Positions 44,938 to 53,179 are shown, counted from the first letter of the stretch. The stretch: DNA of 64,000 nt from Pedobacter sp. HDW13 (GCF_011303555.1 NZ_CP049868.1:4402001-4466000); one strand, 5' to 3'. Numbers and translations are program-made. Notes: generated by a model from the sequence alone, not told the origin.

Positions 44938-45240
44938 ATGAAAAAAATATTAATCCTATCCCTGTTTGTTGCAACACTTTCCGGCTGTACAACAATGAAT
45001 AATGGCAAAAGTGCTGGTACTATAACTGTAAGTGGTAAAATAGAAAAATTGGGCATGTCAACCTTCCAGTACGGTACCCATTTACTAAAAGCTGAAAATA
45101 AAACCTATGCATTAAAAAGTGCCAGCATTAACTTCGATAATTACGTGAATAAAGATGTTACTGTAAAAGGGAAAAAAGTAGCTGGTTATCCGGTTGATGG
45201 TGGACCGGAGCTGATTGATGTAACCCTCATTAAATTCTAG
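44938..45240 (+). CDS. Small putative lipoprotein
   Basis: 100 aa with a short signal and lipobox ending at Cys17 (FVATLSGC). The mature part is ~84 residues, mostly predicted beta (TITVSGKIEKLGMSTFQYG, KDVTVKGKKVAGYPVDGGP), similar in outline to small OB-fold-like lipoproteins. I do not recognise a named family. It stands alone, 57 nt after the previous gene and followed by a long non-coding stretch. Confidence 0.75.
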   Translation: MKKILILSLFVATLSGCTTMNNGKSAGTITVSGKIEKLGMSTFQYGTHLLKAENKTYALKSASINFDNYVNKDVTVKGKKVAGYPVDGGPELIDVTLIKF

Positions 45241-45464
45241 GATAGAAAATAAGGGATGACCCTGGTTTAATCCAGTAAAGCCTGAATTTGATGCGTGATA
45301 TGACTCTCATTATGCAAAATGTGAAAATATTTTTTTAGCCAGTTGTGCATCGGAAGTAATTAAGAAGGATGCTATCTGTCAGCAACACAGTGGTTTCTTT
45401 TTTAGGATGGAATTTAGTGAACGAAACCTGTGCTTAATTTATGTTTTCGTGTGGCATAATACAG

Positions 45465-45494
45465 TTTGATTATTCAATCTAATTTCTATCTTTG
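45465..45494 (+). promoter_or_regulatory. Promoter of the first tRNA-Leu
   Basis: TTTG (45465-45468), 18 nt, then TATCTTTG (45487-45494) match the Bacteroidota -33/-7 consensus, 21 nt before the tRNA. The same arrangement precedes the second copy. Confidence 0.75.
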
Positions 45495-45515
45495 CAATCC
45501 TTAAAACATCCTAAT

Positions 45516-45597
45516 GCGGAAGTGGCGTAATTGGTAGCCGCACCAGACTTAGGATCTGGCGCTTCACGGCGTGGGGGTTCGAGTCCCTTCTTCCGCA
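45516..45597 (+). tRNA. tRNA-Leu (anticodon UAG), copy 1
   Basis: 82-nt class II tRNA. The acceptor arms GCGGAAG and CTTCCGC pair fully, the anticodon loop is ACTTAGGAT (UAG), the variable arm CGCTTCACGGCGT is long as in Leu tRNAs, and the T loop is GGTTCGAGTCC. CCA is not encoded. It is identical to the copy at 46159. Confidence 0.95.
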
Positions 45598-45606
45598 CAA
45601 CAATTT

Positions 45607-45640
45607 AAAAACCGTTTTGGTAACCCTGAACGGTTTTTTT
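45607..45640 (+). terminator. Terminator after tRNA-Leu copy 1
   Basis: AAAAACCGTT pairs with AACGGTTTTTTT across a 12-nt loop, ten bases past the tRNA end. Confidence 0.7.
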
Positions 45641-45897
45641 ATGGCATACACCCAGGTGTATCGGTTGATGTCTTCGCTACCGTACAGATGTGAAACGCTG
45701 GTCGGTGAGGACACCGACCAGTAGATCTTTATTTCGGTCGATGGAGACACCAACCGATAGCATAAATGCTATATTTTCTTTTAACCATTTAAAACTTTTG
45801 TGACAATATTTTTTGTGTCTGAAAAAAATGTCACAAAAAAAACGGGCACAACTTTGTGGCGGTTTTTTTCTTTATGTAAAAGTTGCCACAATAATTA
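45640..45897 (-). repeat. Composite hairpin element, copy 2 (inverted relative to 15481-15770)
   Basis: On the minus strand 45897-45728 matches 15481-15652: TTGTGGC/GCCACAA hairpin, TTGTGACA-type A/T stem, AAATGGTTAAAA, then CGGTTGGTGTCTCCATC. It continues into the perfect hairpin CTGGTCGGTG-AGGA-CACCGACCAG (45698-45721) and a further TCGGTTGATGTC word. It lies between the two tRNA-Leu genes and has no ORF. Confidence 0.7.
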
Positions 45898-46106
45898 CAG
45901 ATCAACACCAATATTGCCGGATGGAGTGCAGTAGATATTACTTTGTTGTATAAAAGCAGGAGGAACATCGAAGTGTTTTTCAATTTCCGTAGGCAGGAAT
46001 AGAGGCAAAGTGCATTCAGAGCGCTTCCTGCGAAAAATTTTCTCCTTAAAAATTAGTGAGTTAGCATTTTTTTGAAAGAATAATCTATAAAATATTACCG
46101 ATGCCT

Positions 46107-46136
46107 TTTGATTATTCAATCTTGTTTCTATCTTTG
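46107..46136 (+). promoter_or_regulatory. Promoter of the second tRNA-Leu
   Basis: TTTG (46107-46110), 18 nt, then TATCTTTG (46129-46136). The ~50 nt before the tRNA nearly match the upstream region of copy 1, so promoter and gene were duplicated together. Confidence 0.75.
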
Positions 46137-46158
46137 CAGTCCTTACAACATCCTAACT

Positions 46159-46240
46159 GCGGAAGTGGCGTAATTGGTAGCCGCACCAGACTTAGGATCT
46201 GGCGCTTCACGGCGTGGGGGTTCGAGTCCCTTCTTCCGCA
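46159..46240 (+). tRNA. tRNA-Leu (anticodon UAG), copy 2
   Basis: Identical in all 82 positions to the copy at 45516, with its own promoter and a terminator-like hairpin downstream. Confidence 0.95.
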
Positions 46241-46251
46241 CAACAAGATAA

Positions 46252-46292
46252 AGGCCGTTTCGATTTAACATCGGAACGGTTTTGTTTTTTTA
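46252..46292 (+). terminator. Terminator after tRNA-Leu copy 2
   Basis: CCGTTTCGAT and ATCGGAACGG pair with one T-G pair around TTAAC, followed by TTTTGTTTTTTT. Confidence 0.65.
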
Positions 46293-46408
46293 AAACATTG
46301 ATTAATAAAAATTGATGTGCTGTTTAAATCGCGGAGCGATATATGAAATTTGTCTCAAATCTCATGTCTCAAATCTCAGGTCTAATTGCATATCTCAATC
46401 GCTAAAAA

Positions 46409-47758
46409 ATGAATATTACACAGGAAAAAACCGGCAACTTAAATGCTGTTGTAAAAATCAAAATCGCACCAGCTGATTATTCTGGCAAAGTAGAAAAAGC
46501 CATTAAAGATCAAGCTAAAAAAGCACAATTACCTGGTTTCCGTAAAGGGATGGTTCCTGCTGCCCACATTAAAAAAATGTACGGTAAAAGCATTTTGGTA
46601 GAAGAGGTTAACAATTTGTTAAACGACACTTTATCGAACTACATCGCTGAGCAGAAATTAGAAATTTTAGGTCAGCCATTACCACAAATGGATGATGAGC
46701 GCGAATTTAAATGGGATAACACCGACGAATTCGAATTTGATTACGAGTTGGGTTTAGCACCTGCTTTTGATGTAAATGTTACATCTAAAGATAAATACAC
46801 CGAATATGTGGTTAAAGCTGATAAAGAAACTTTAGAAAGCCGTATCAAAAATATCCGTCGTAGCTATGGTAAAATGACTAATCCTGAAGTTTCAGCTGAA
46901 GGTGATGTACTTTACGCTGAGTTAACTCAGCTAGGTGCTGATGGTGCTGTTTTCGAAGGTGGTATTTCAAGCACTGCAACACTTCGTTTAGACTTGGTTA
47001 AAGACAAGAAAATCCTTAAAACATTAGTAGGTTTAAAGAAAGAAGACGAAGTTACTGTTGATTTAGTAAAAGCGTTTGACGATGCTGCAGTTGTAGCTAA
47101 AGCTTTAAACATTTCTGAAGAAGATGCAGCTGATTTAAAATCTAGCTTCAAACTTTCAATTAAAAACGTAAACCGTTTAGAAGAGTCAGACTTAAACCAG
47201 GAGTTTTTCGATAAATTATTTGGTGAAGGTACTGTAACCGACGAAGCTGGTTTCAGAACTAAAATTACTGAAGAAGTAGAAAGCATGTTTAAACAAGATG
47301 CTGAGCGTAAATTATCAAACGATATTTACGAAGATCTTTTAAAGAAACACACTTTTGAATTGCCGGATGAGTTTTTACGTCGTTGGTTAAAAGCAACAAA
47401 CGAAAAATTAACCGACGAAGAATTAGCTGAAGGTTATGATGATTTCGCTAAAAACCTGAAATGGACTTTAATCGAAAACAAAATCATTAAAGATAACAGC
47501 ATCGAAATTAAATATGAAGATGTTGTTCAGGCAGCTAAAGCTAAATTAGACGCACAGTTCAAGATGTATAGCCCAAGCCCGCTTCCTGAAGATCAATTAG
47601 CACAATACGCTGTTCAGTTCTTACAGGAAAAAGAAAATGCAAACCGTGTTTTCGAAGAGGTTAAAGCTTTAAAAACTTTCGAACAAATTAAAACCATCGT
47701 TACTTTAGAGCAAAAAGACATTGATTACGATAAGTTTATAGCTTTAGACAAAGCGTAA
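46409..47758 (+). CDS. tig: Trigger factor
   Basis: Ribosome-bound chaperone for nascent chains, 449 aa. The N-terminal domain carries the ribosome-binding loop LPGFRKGMVP. The middle region (~150-240) corresponds to the FKBP-type domain but is poorly conserved (EGDVLYAELTQL), so peptidyl-prolyl isomerase activity is doubtful, as in other Bacteroidota. The C-terminal helical arms follow (FELPDEFLRRWLK, AQYAVQFLQEKENANRVF). It precedes clpP and clpX, the usual order, with one extra gene between. Its own upstream spacer consists of tctcaaatctcatg-type words. Confidence 0.93.
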   Translation: MNITQEKTGNLNAVVKIKIAPADYSGKVEKAIKDQAKKAQLPGFRKGMVPAAHIKKMYGKSILVEEVNNLLNDTLSNYIAEQKLEILGQPLPQMDDEREFKWDNTDEFEFDYELGLAPAFDVNVTSKDKYTEYVVKADKETLESRIKNIRRSYGKMTNPEVSAEGDVLYAELTQLGADGAVFEGGISSTATLRLDLVKDKKILKTLVGLKKEDEVTVDLVKAFDDAAVVAKALNISEEDAADLKSSFKLSIKNVNRLEESDLNQEFFDKLFGEGTVTDEAGFRTKITEEVESMFKQDAERKLSNDIYEDLLKKHTFELPDEFLRRWLKATNEKLTDEELAEGYDDFAKNLKWTLIENKIIKDNSIEIKYEDVVQAAKAKLDAQFKMYSPSPLPEDQLAQYAVQFLQEKENANRVFEEVKALKTFEQIKTIVTLEQKDIDYDKFIALDKA

Positions 47759-47811
47759 GGGGCTTAGCGTTTGGCGCTTTGAAATTGACAGTCCTATTTC
47801 TATATTTAGTT

Positions 47812-48171
47812 ATGGCTCAATTCAAATTTCAATCGCTGGAAGTTTGGCAGTTATCAATAGCAATAACTGATAAATTACTTGATGTAGCTGACCGATTGTC
47901 AGTTGATAAAAAATACAGATTTGCAGAGCAGCTCAATGGGGCTGCTCTTACCATATCTAACAATATTGCCGAAGGTTCAGGCACTGTTTCAAATAAGGAA
48001 TTTGCTCATTATCTGAATATTGCACATCGTTCTACGTTCGAGAATGCAAATATTTTAGTAGTTTTAGAACGGAGAAAATATATTTCTGACATAGAGTTGA
48101 AGGATTATCTGGAAGAATTAGATAAATTGGCACGGAAATTAACCAACTTCAGAAAATATTTATTAAAGTAA
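47812..48171 (+). CDS. Four-helix bundle protein (S23 / 23S-rRNA-intervening-sequence family)
   Basis: 119 aa from ATG 47812; the frame also opens at TTG 47779 with a hydrophobic leader atypical of the family. It has the characteristic ISNNIAEGSG turn, KEFAHYLNIAHRST and the final LARKLTNFRKYL helix. The family was first seen in insertions within 23S rRNA genes but is common as stand-alone genes in Bacteroidota; function is unknown. Here it splits tig from clpP, with repeated words on both sides, which suggests insertion. Confidence 0.85.
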   Translation: MAQFKFQSLEVWQLSIAITDKLLDVADRLSVDKKYRFAEQLNGAALTISNNIAEGSGTVSNKEFAHYLNIAHRSTFENANILVVLERRKYISDIELKDYLEELDKLARKLTNFRKYLLK

Positions 48172-48225
48172 CCCGCGTATTTGGATAGCCTAAACGCTTA
48201 TCGCAAAACGCCAAACTCTATAATC

Positions 48226-48933
48226 ATGAACATAGACTCACAAGAATTCAGGAAATTTGCCGTTAAACATCAGGGAATTGGCGGTTTACACGTAGATAAA
48301 TTTATTGCACAGGCTAATCTGAACCCTCAGAATATGACGCCATATATCATCGAAGAACGTCAGTTAAACGTTGCTCAGATGGATGTATTTTCGAGGTTAA
48401 TGATGGACCGTATTATCTTTTTAGGTGATGCGATTTATGATCAGAATGCAAACATCATCCAGGCTCAGTTGTTGTTCTTACAATCGGCTGATGCAGAGCG
48501 TGATATTCAGATCTATATTAACTCTCCGGGTGGCTCAGTATATGCTGGTTTAGGTATTTATGATACCATGCAGTACATTCAGCCAGATGTAGCTACAATT
48601 TGTACTGGTATGGCAGCATCAATGGGCGCTGTTTTATTGGTAGCAGGAGCTAAAGGTAAACGCGCTGCTTTACCACACTCAAGAGTAATGATTCACCAGC
48701 CATCAGGAGGTGCACAAGGTGTGGCATCTGATATGGAGATCAACCTGAGGGAAATGTTGAAATTGAAAAAAGAATTATACGATATTATTTCAGAGCACTC
48801 TGGCCAAACTTATGATTGGGTAGAGAAAGCTTCAGACCGCGATTACTGGATGACTGCCGACGAGGCAAAAGGATTTGGTATGGTTGATGAAGTGTTATCG
48901 AGAAACGCAAAAAAAGATGGCGAAACAAAATAA
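48226..48933 (+). CDS. clpP: ATP-dependent Clp protease proteolytic subunit
   Basis: Serine protease of the ClpXP complex, 235 aa from ATG 48226, where the usual family start lies; the open frame reaches back to 48181. Catalytic Ser132 is in GMAASMGA and His157 in VMIHQP, and INSPGGSV shapes the oxyanion region. Bacteroidota ClpPs carry a longer N-terminal segment like this one. It overlaps clpX by 17 nt, so the two are translationally coupled. Confidence 0.95.
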   Translation: MNIDSQEFRKFAVKHQGIGGLHVDKFIAQANLNPQNMTPYIIEERQLNVAQMDVFSRLMMDRIIFLGDAIYDQNANIIQAQLLFLQSADAERDIQIYINSPGGSVYAGLGIYDTMQYIQPDVATICTGMAASMGAVLLVAGAKGKRAALPHSRVMIHQPSGGAQGVASDMEINLREMLKLKKELYDIISEHSGQTYDWVEKASDRDYWMTADEAKGFGMVDEVLSRNAKKDGETK

Positions 48934-50155
48934 AGAATCCCGCTGCTCATTCTGCCATTCTGGCAAGCATGAAACTTTAATGTTAATTGAAGGTATGGAT
49001 GCATTTATCTGCGATAAGTGTGTTACCCAGGCCAATCAATTGCTTGCGCAGGAATTAGGAAGCAAAGGGACGAAAAATATTCAAGAGGCAATAAATTTAT
49101 TAAAGCCTCTTGAAATTAAACAACACCTCGATCAGTATGTAATTGGCCAGGATGATGCAAAAAAAGTATTATCAGTTGCGGTTTACAACCACTACAAACG
49201 TTTAAACCAAAAGGTAGATAAAGATGAGATTGAGATCGAGAAATCGAATATCATGTTGGTTGGCGAAACCGGAACGGGTAAAACCTTACTGGCTAAGACC
49301 ATTGCTAAAATTTTGCATGTGCCTTTCTGTATTTGCGATGCAACAGTTTTAACAGAAGCCGGTTATGTAGGAGAGGATGTGGAGAGTATTTTAACGCGTT
49401 TGCTGCAAGCTGCAGACTATGATGTAACTGCTGCCGAACGTGGTATTGTGTATATTGATGAGGTAGATAAAGTTGCGCGTAAAAGTGATAACCCATCTAT
49501 CACACGTGATGTATCAGGTGAAGGCGTTCAGCAAGCATTGTTAAAGATATTAGAGGGTACAGTGGTAAACGTTCCACCTCAGGGCGGACGTAAGCACCCG
49601 GACCAGAAAATGATTCCGGTAAATACCAATAATATCCTCTTTATTTGCGGTGGTGCATTTGATGGTATTGAACGTAAAATTGCCAACCGTTTAAGAACAC
49701 AGGCTGTAGGTTATAAAGTAAAGAAAGATGAAACAGTTTTAGATCTTAAAAATCTTTATAAGTATATTACACCTCAAGATTTGAAATCTTTTGGATTAAT
49801 TCCAGAGCTGATTGGCCGTATTCCGGTGCTTTCACACTTAAATCCATTGGATAAAGAATCGTTGAGAAATATCTTAACGGCACCAAAAAATTCATTAATT
49901 AAGCAATATGTTAAGCTTTTTGCTTACGAAGATGTTAAATTAGTGTTTGATGATGAAGTTCTGGATTTTATTGTGGATAAGGCAATGGAATATAAGTTGG
50001 GCGCACGTGGTTTGAGGTCAATCTGCGAAGCGATTATGCTTGATGCCATGTTCGATACGCCAACCCAGACGGATGTCAAGGAATTGCATATCAATCTCGA
50101 TTACGCGATAGAAAAATTTGAAAAGGCCGACTTTAAAAAGTTGCAGGCTGCTTAA
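48917..50155 (+). CDS. clpX: ATP-dependent Clp protease ATP-binding subunit ClpX
   Basis: AAA+ unfoldase that feeds ClpP, 412 aa. The N-terminal zinc domain has CSFCHSG...CDKC. The AAA+ core has Walker A GETGTGKT, the pore loop GYVGEDVES, Walker B YIDEVDK, and the RKH loop GGRKHPDQ. IPELIGRIP (IGF-type loop region) and GARGLRSICE (sensor 2) follow. ATG 48917 matches the family start MAKQNKESRCSFC and overlaps clpP. The operon ends at the terminator at 50164. Confidence 0.95.
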   Translation: MAKQNKESRCSFCHSGKHETLMLIEGMDAFICDKCVTQANQLLAQELGSKGTKNIQEAINLLKPLEIKQHLDQYVIGQDDAKKVLSVAVYNHYKRLNQKVDKDEIEIEKSNIMLVGETGTGKTLLAKTIAKILHVPFCICDATVLTEAGYVGEDVESILTRLLQAADYDVTAAERGIVYIDEVDKVARKSDNPSITRDVSGEGVQQALLKILEGTVVNVPPQGGRKHPDQKMIPVNTNNILFICGGAFDGIERKIANRLRTQAVGYKVKKDETVLDLKNLYKYITPQDLKSFGLIPELIGRIPVLSHLNPLDKESLRNILTAPKNSLIKQYVKLFAYEDVKLVFDDEVLDFIVDKAMEYKLGARGLRSICEAIMLDAMFDTPTQTDVKELHINLDYAIEKFEKADFKKLQAA

Positions 50156-50163
50156 AAAAATCA

Positions 50164-50192
50164 ATCCTTCCCGTAATCGGGAGGGATTTTTT
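50164..50192 (+). terminator. Terminator of the tig-clpP-clpX operon
   Basis: ATCCTTCCCG and CGGGAGGGAT pair (one A-G mismatch) around TAAT, followed by a T run. Confidence 0.75.
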
Positions 50193-50236
50193 GTAAATAC
50201 GCTTAGCGCATGGCGCGTGGCGCTAAACTTATTATT

Positions 50237-51100
50237 ATGAACGAAGAAAAAGACGTAAAGAAAGATGAAGCCGCAGTAGAGAAAGCAAAAAAAGTAAAAG
50301 AAGTAGAAACTCCGGTTAAAGCCGGATTAAAATCTAAAGATGAGATTGTAAAGAACTGGCTGCCACGTTATACGGGCAGGCCTTTAGATCAGTTTGGCGA
50401 TTATATTCTGCTTACCAATTTCAGTAAATATGTAACCATGTTTTCTGAGTGGAATGATAATGCACCGATTATGGGCTTAGATAAACCCATGCAGAGTGTT
50501 ACGGCTAACGGGATAACCATAATTAACTTCGGTATGGGTAGTCCGCTGGCAGCAACCATGATGGATTTGTTGACGGCCATTAAGCCAAAAGCAGTTTTGT
50601 TTTTAGGTAAATGCGGTGGTTTAAAGAAGAAAAACCAGTTGGGCGATCTGATCCTGCCAATTGCGGCGATTAGGGGAGAAGGTACATCTAACGATTATCT
50701 GCCTGCTGAGGTGCCTGCATTACCGGCTTTCGCCTTGCAGAAAGCGATATCGACCACAATACGTGATTATGGACGCGATTACTGGACCGGAACCTGTTAT
50801 ACCACCAACCGCAGGGTTTGGGAGCACGACAAGGAATTTAAGAAGTATTTAAAAACATTACGGGCAATGGCAGTAGATATGGAAACAGCAACCATTTTTA
50901 CGACAGCATTTGCCAATAAAATACCTGCTGGCGCATTGTTATTGGTTTCTGATCAGCCGATGATACCAGAGGGTGTTAAAACCGCTGAAAGCGATAGCAG
51001 CGTTACCGAGAAATATGTAGAAACGCATCTGCACATTGGTATCGATTCGTTAAAACAGTTAATAAATAACGGTTTAACCGTGAAACACTTGTTGTTTTAA
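50237..51100 (+). CDS. amn: AMP nucleosidase (short Bacteroidota type)
   Basis: Cleaves AMP to adenine and ribose-5-phosphate. 287 aa from ATG 50237; a Lys/Glu-rich N-terminal stretch of ~30 residues is followed by a nucleoside-phosphorylase fold. It shows FGMGSPLAATMMDLL (phosphate-binding-like turn), FLGKCGGLK, AVDMETATIF (ribose-binding Met-Glu) and LLVSDQPM with the catalytic Asp. The E. coli enzyme is longer with an extra regulatory N-terminal domain that is missing here. It has its own spacer of gcgcatggcgcgtggcgc-type words after the clp terminator. Confidence 0.85.
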   Translation: MNEEKDVKKDEAAVEKAKKVKEVETPVKAGLKSKDEIVKNWLPRYTGRPLDQFGDYILLTNFSKYVTMFSEWNDNAPIMGLDKPMQSVTANGITIINFGMGSPLAATMMDLLTAIKPKAVLFLGKCGGLKKKNQLGDLILPIAAIRGEGTSNDYLPAEVPALPAFALQKAISTTIRDYGRDYWTGTCYTTNRRVWEHDKEFKKYLKTLRAMAVDMETATIFTTAFANKIPAGALLLVSDQPMIPEGVKTAESDSSVTEKYVETHLHIGIDSLKQLINNGLTVKHLLF

Positions 51101-51189
51101 TATAAAGTTAGCAAGCCACAAAGACTCAAAGCACACCAGGAATTCATTTATTCTTTGTGTTCTTCGTGTCTTCGTGGTGTATCATTGCG

Positions 51190-51849
51190 TTATGCTGTGA
51201 ACCCTGGTAAATAACCATACAATATCAAGTCATCTTCGCTATTGATATTGTAATTGCACCGGTTGTGTAATAAAACAATCCTGTCCGAAACATCGAGGAT
51301 CGATTTGTATAAATGATCCGTTATAATAAAGCCTTTGTGCGTTTTGACGTGGTTGATGTGGTGTTTTAATTCTTCTACCCACAATGGCGATAATTGTGAA
51401 AAAGGTTCATCGAGCAATATATAGTCTGCATCACTGTAAATCATTAGCAAGCATTCTAAAAATCTGCATTCCCCACTGGATAAATTATAGAATTTCGAAT
51501 TCAGATGATTAGCTATCAATTCAATTTTGTGTAATTCTGCCTGGTAAGTTTTGCAAAATATATTAATTGCTTTCGAAACGCTAATTGATGTAGGTATGAA
51601 GCTGTTCTGCGGTAGGTAAGATATATTTTTAGAATGGTAACCTTTGCTATATATCTTGTTGTTTATGTTAAGGTATTTGAAGTTTGCGTTTATACTTCCA
51701 AAAATAATCTTTAACAATGTTGATTTACCGGATCCATTCCTTCCTAATAAGCCTACTACCTCCCCAATCTCACAGTTTAAATAAACACTGCTTAATATTT
51801 CCCTATCTGCAAAAGATTGGTTAACGCTATCAATAAAAAGTCTTTGCAT
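51190..51849 (-). CDS. ABC transporter ATPase with degenerate signature, paired with a small membrane protein
   Basis: 219 aa. Walker A GRNGSGKST, Q-loop LPQNSF, Walker B YILLDEPF and H-loop ITDHLY are present, but the signature is LSSGECRFLE rather than LSGGQ. Its start overlaps the preceding membrane-protein gene by 58 nt, an unusually long overlap. Together they probably form a small transporter or an ATPase with a non-transport role; this exact subfamily (VGLLGRNGSGKSTLLKIIFG) is one I associate with Sphingobacteriaceae, without known function. Confidence 0.82.
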   Translation of the reverse strand: MQRLFIDSVNQSFADREILSSVYLNCEIGEVVGLLGRNGSGKSTLLKIIFGSINANFKYLNINNKIYSKGYHSKNISYLPQNSFIPTSISVSKAINIFCKTYQAELHKIELIANHLNSKFYNLSSGECRFLECLLMIYSDADYILLDEPFSQLSPLWVEELKHHINHVKTHKGFIITDHLYKSILDVSDRIVLLHNRCNYNINSEDDLILYGYLPGFTA

Positions 51850-52154
51850 AGAAATGATATTATTAAGATTCCGATAAAAACAATTAAATCATACAAGACT
51901 AAGTTTGCCATTATTTGTCTAAAACCTACGCCCTGATTTTTGAAAAAGTATGCAGTAGATTTATAAAACAATAAATAAATTGCGACAGAAAACAGCCAGC
52001 CTGTAAGTTTGAAGAACATAGCTAAAGAGTAAATAGCTGATTCTTTAAAACCACCTAAAATAAAAAATACTGATATCAATAGACTTACCAGTATGTTCCA
52101 TGCAAAAATAAGTTTATAAACTTGAATGGATTTTTTGAGTAGGCTAACTGACAT
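51792..52154 (-). CDS. Small integral membrane protein, likely partner of the overlapping ATPase
   Basis: 120 aa with about four hydrophobic segments (LIFAWNILVSLLISVFFIL; SLAMFFKLTGWLFSVAIYLL; LVLYDLIVFIGILIISFLC; and a short last one). No recognised domain. It is upstream of the ATPase on the same strand and shares 58 nt with it in another frame, so the pair is co-expressed. Too short for a classical permease unless it oligomerises. Confidence 0.7.
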   Translation of the reverse strand: MSVSLLKKSIQVYKLIFAWNILVSLLISVFFILGGFKESAIYSLAMFFKLTGWLFSVAIYLLFYKSTAYFFKNQGVGFRQIMANLVLYDLIVFIGILIISFLCKDFLLIALTNLLQIGKY

Positions 52155-52198
52155 GATTTAAAGATAGAAAATCATAACGGTAAAGTTAGTTGTGTTGC

Positions 52199-52237
52199 AA
52201 AAAAAAAAGACCCGCAAATTTTGCAGGTCTTTTTTTA
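52199..52237 (-). terminator. Terminator downstream of rpoD (probably bidirectional)
   Basis: AAAAAAAAGACC and GGTCTTTTTTT flank a small inner GCAAA/TTTGC stem. The symmetrical A and T runs would work on either strand. Confidence 0.8.
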
Positions 52238-52251
52238 TGAAGATATTTTAC

Positions 52252-53112
52252 TTATCCTAAGTAAGATTTTAAAATCTTACTTCTTGAGGTATGACGTAAG
52301 CGTTGTAACGCTTTATCTTTAATCTGACGAACACGCTCGCGTGTTAAATTAAATTTCTCACCAATCTCTTCTAACGAAAGTGGGTGGTTAGAACCTAAAC
52401 CGAAGAATAAAACGATAATTTCTCTTTCTCTTTCTGTTAAGGTAGAAAGTGAACGTTTAATTTCCTCTGATAAAGATTCGTTAATTAATGAGCTATCTGT
52501 GTTTGGTTCGTGGTTTTCCAATACATCCAATAATGTATTTTCTTCACCCTGAACAAAAGGAGCATCCATTGATACGTGACGACCAGAATTACTTAAAGTG
52601 TCCGAAATTTTATCCACAGTTGTTTCCAAAATATCAGCCAGTTCTTCTGGTGATGGCTCGCGCTCGTATTCTTGCTCTAATTTAGAGAAAGCTTTACTGA
52701 TTTTACTTAGCGAACCTACCTGGTTTAAAGGTAAACGTACAATACGGCTTTGCTCGGCAATAGCCTGTAAAATCGATTGACGAATCCACCAAACGGCGTA
52801 AGAGATGAATTTGAAACCTTTGGTCTCATCAAAACGTTTTGCCGCTTTAATTAAGCCCAGGTTACCTTCATTAATTAAATCTCCTAAAGTTAAACCCTGA
52901 TTTTGGTATTGTTTTGCAACAGATACAACGAAACGTAAGTTGGTTTTAGTTAATCGCTCTAATGCAGCCTGATCGCCCTCACGAATCTTCCTTGCTAAAA
53001 TTACTTCCTCTTCTGCTGTTATTAAATCTACTTTACCAATTTCGTGCAGGTATTTATCTAACGATTGGCTTTCACGATTGGTAATGGATTGCGTTATCTT
53101 GAGTTGTCTCAT
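52252..53112 (-). CDS. rpoD: Primary RNA polymerase sigma factor (sigma-70/sigma-A of Bacteroidota)
   Basis: 286 aa, short because region 1.1 is absent, the normal form in Bacteroidota. Region 1.2 is DKYLHEIGKVDLITAEEEV. Regions 2.1-2.4 include LRFVVSVAKQYQNQGL, LGDLINEGNLGLIKAAKRFD and FKFISYAVWWIRQSILQAI. Region 3 is RIVRLPLNQVG, and region 4 ends with LSLEEIGEKFNLTRERVRQI. It should recognise the TTTG/TAnnTTTG promoters seen in this window, including its own at 53149. It is monocistronic. Confidence 0.95.
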   Translation of the reverse strand: MRQLKITQSITNRESQSLDKYLHEIGKVDLITAEEEVILARKIREGDQAALERLTKTNLRFVVSVAKQYQNQGLTLGDLINEGNLGLIKAAKRFDETKGFKFISYAVWWIRQSILQAIAEQSRIVRLPLNQVGSLSKISKAFSKLEQEYEREPSPEELADILETTVDKISDTLSNSGRHVSMDAPFVQGEENTLLDVLENHEPNTDSSLINESLSEEIKRSLSTLTEREREIIVLFFGLGSNHPLSLEEIGEKFNLTRERVRQIKDKALQRLRHTSRSKILKSYLG

Positions 53113-53148
53113 TTATACGTTTTGTGTGCTCTTTAATTATTGAGTGTG

Positions 53149-53179
53149 CAAAGTTACGAAATTGTATAGCATTCCGAAA
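53149..53179 (-). promoter_or_regulatory. rpoD promoter
   Basis: On the minus strand TTTC, 19 nt, then TAACTTTG (plus-strand 53149-53156). The -7 is a perfect TAnnTTTG, and the -33 is one base off TTTG. It lies 37 nt upstream of the rpoD ATG. Confidence 0.65.

Noticed and set aside
45511..45753. Minus-strand open frame of 80 codons over the first tRNA-Leu and its terminator
   Set aside because: It is antisense to a complete tRNA gene and its terminator and ends in repeat DNA; no family resemblance.
45895..46119. Minus-strand open frame of 74 codons between the composite element and tRNA copy 2
   Set aside because: Overlaps the tRNA promoter region, starts inside low-complexity DNA and shows no recognisable domain; too weak to call.
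47812..48171. Possible 23S rRNA intervening sequence because of the S23-type protein
   Set aside because: No rRNA sequence surrounds it; the gene sits in a protein operon.
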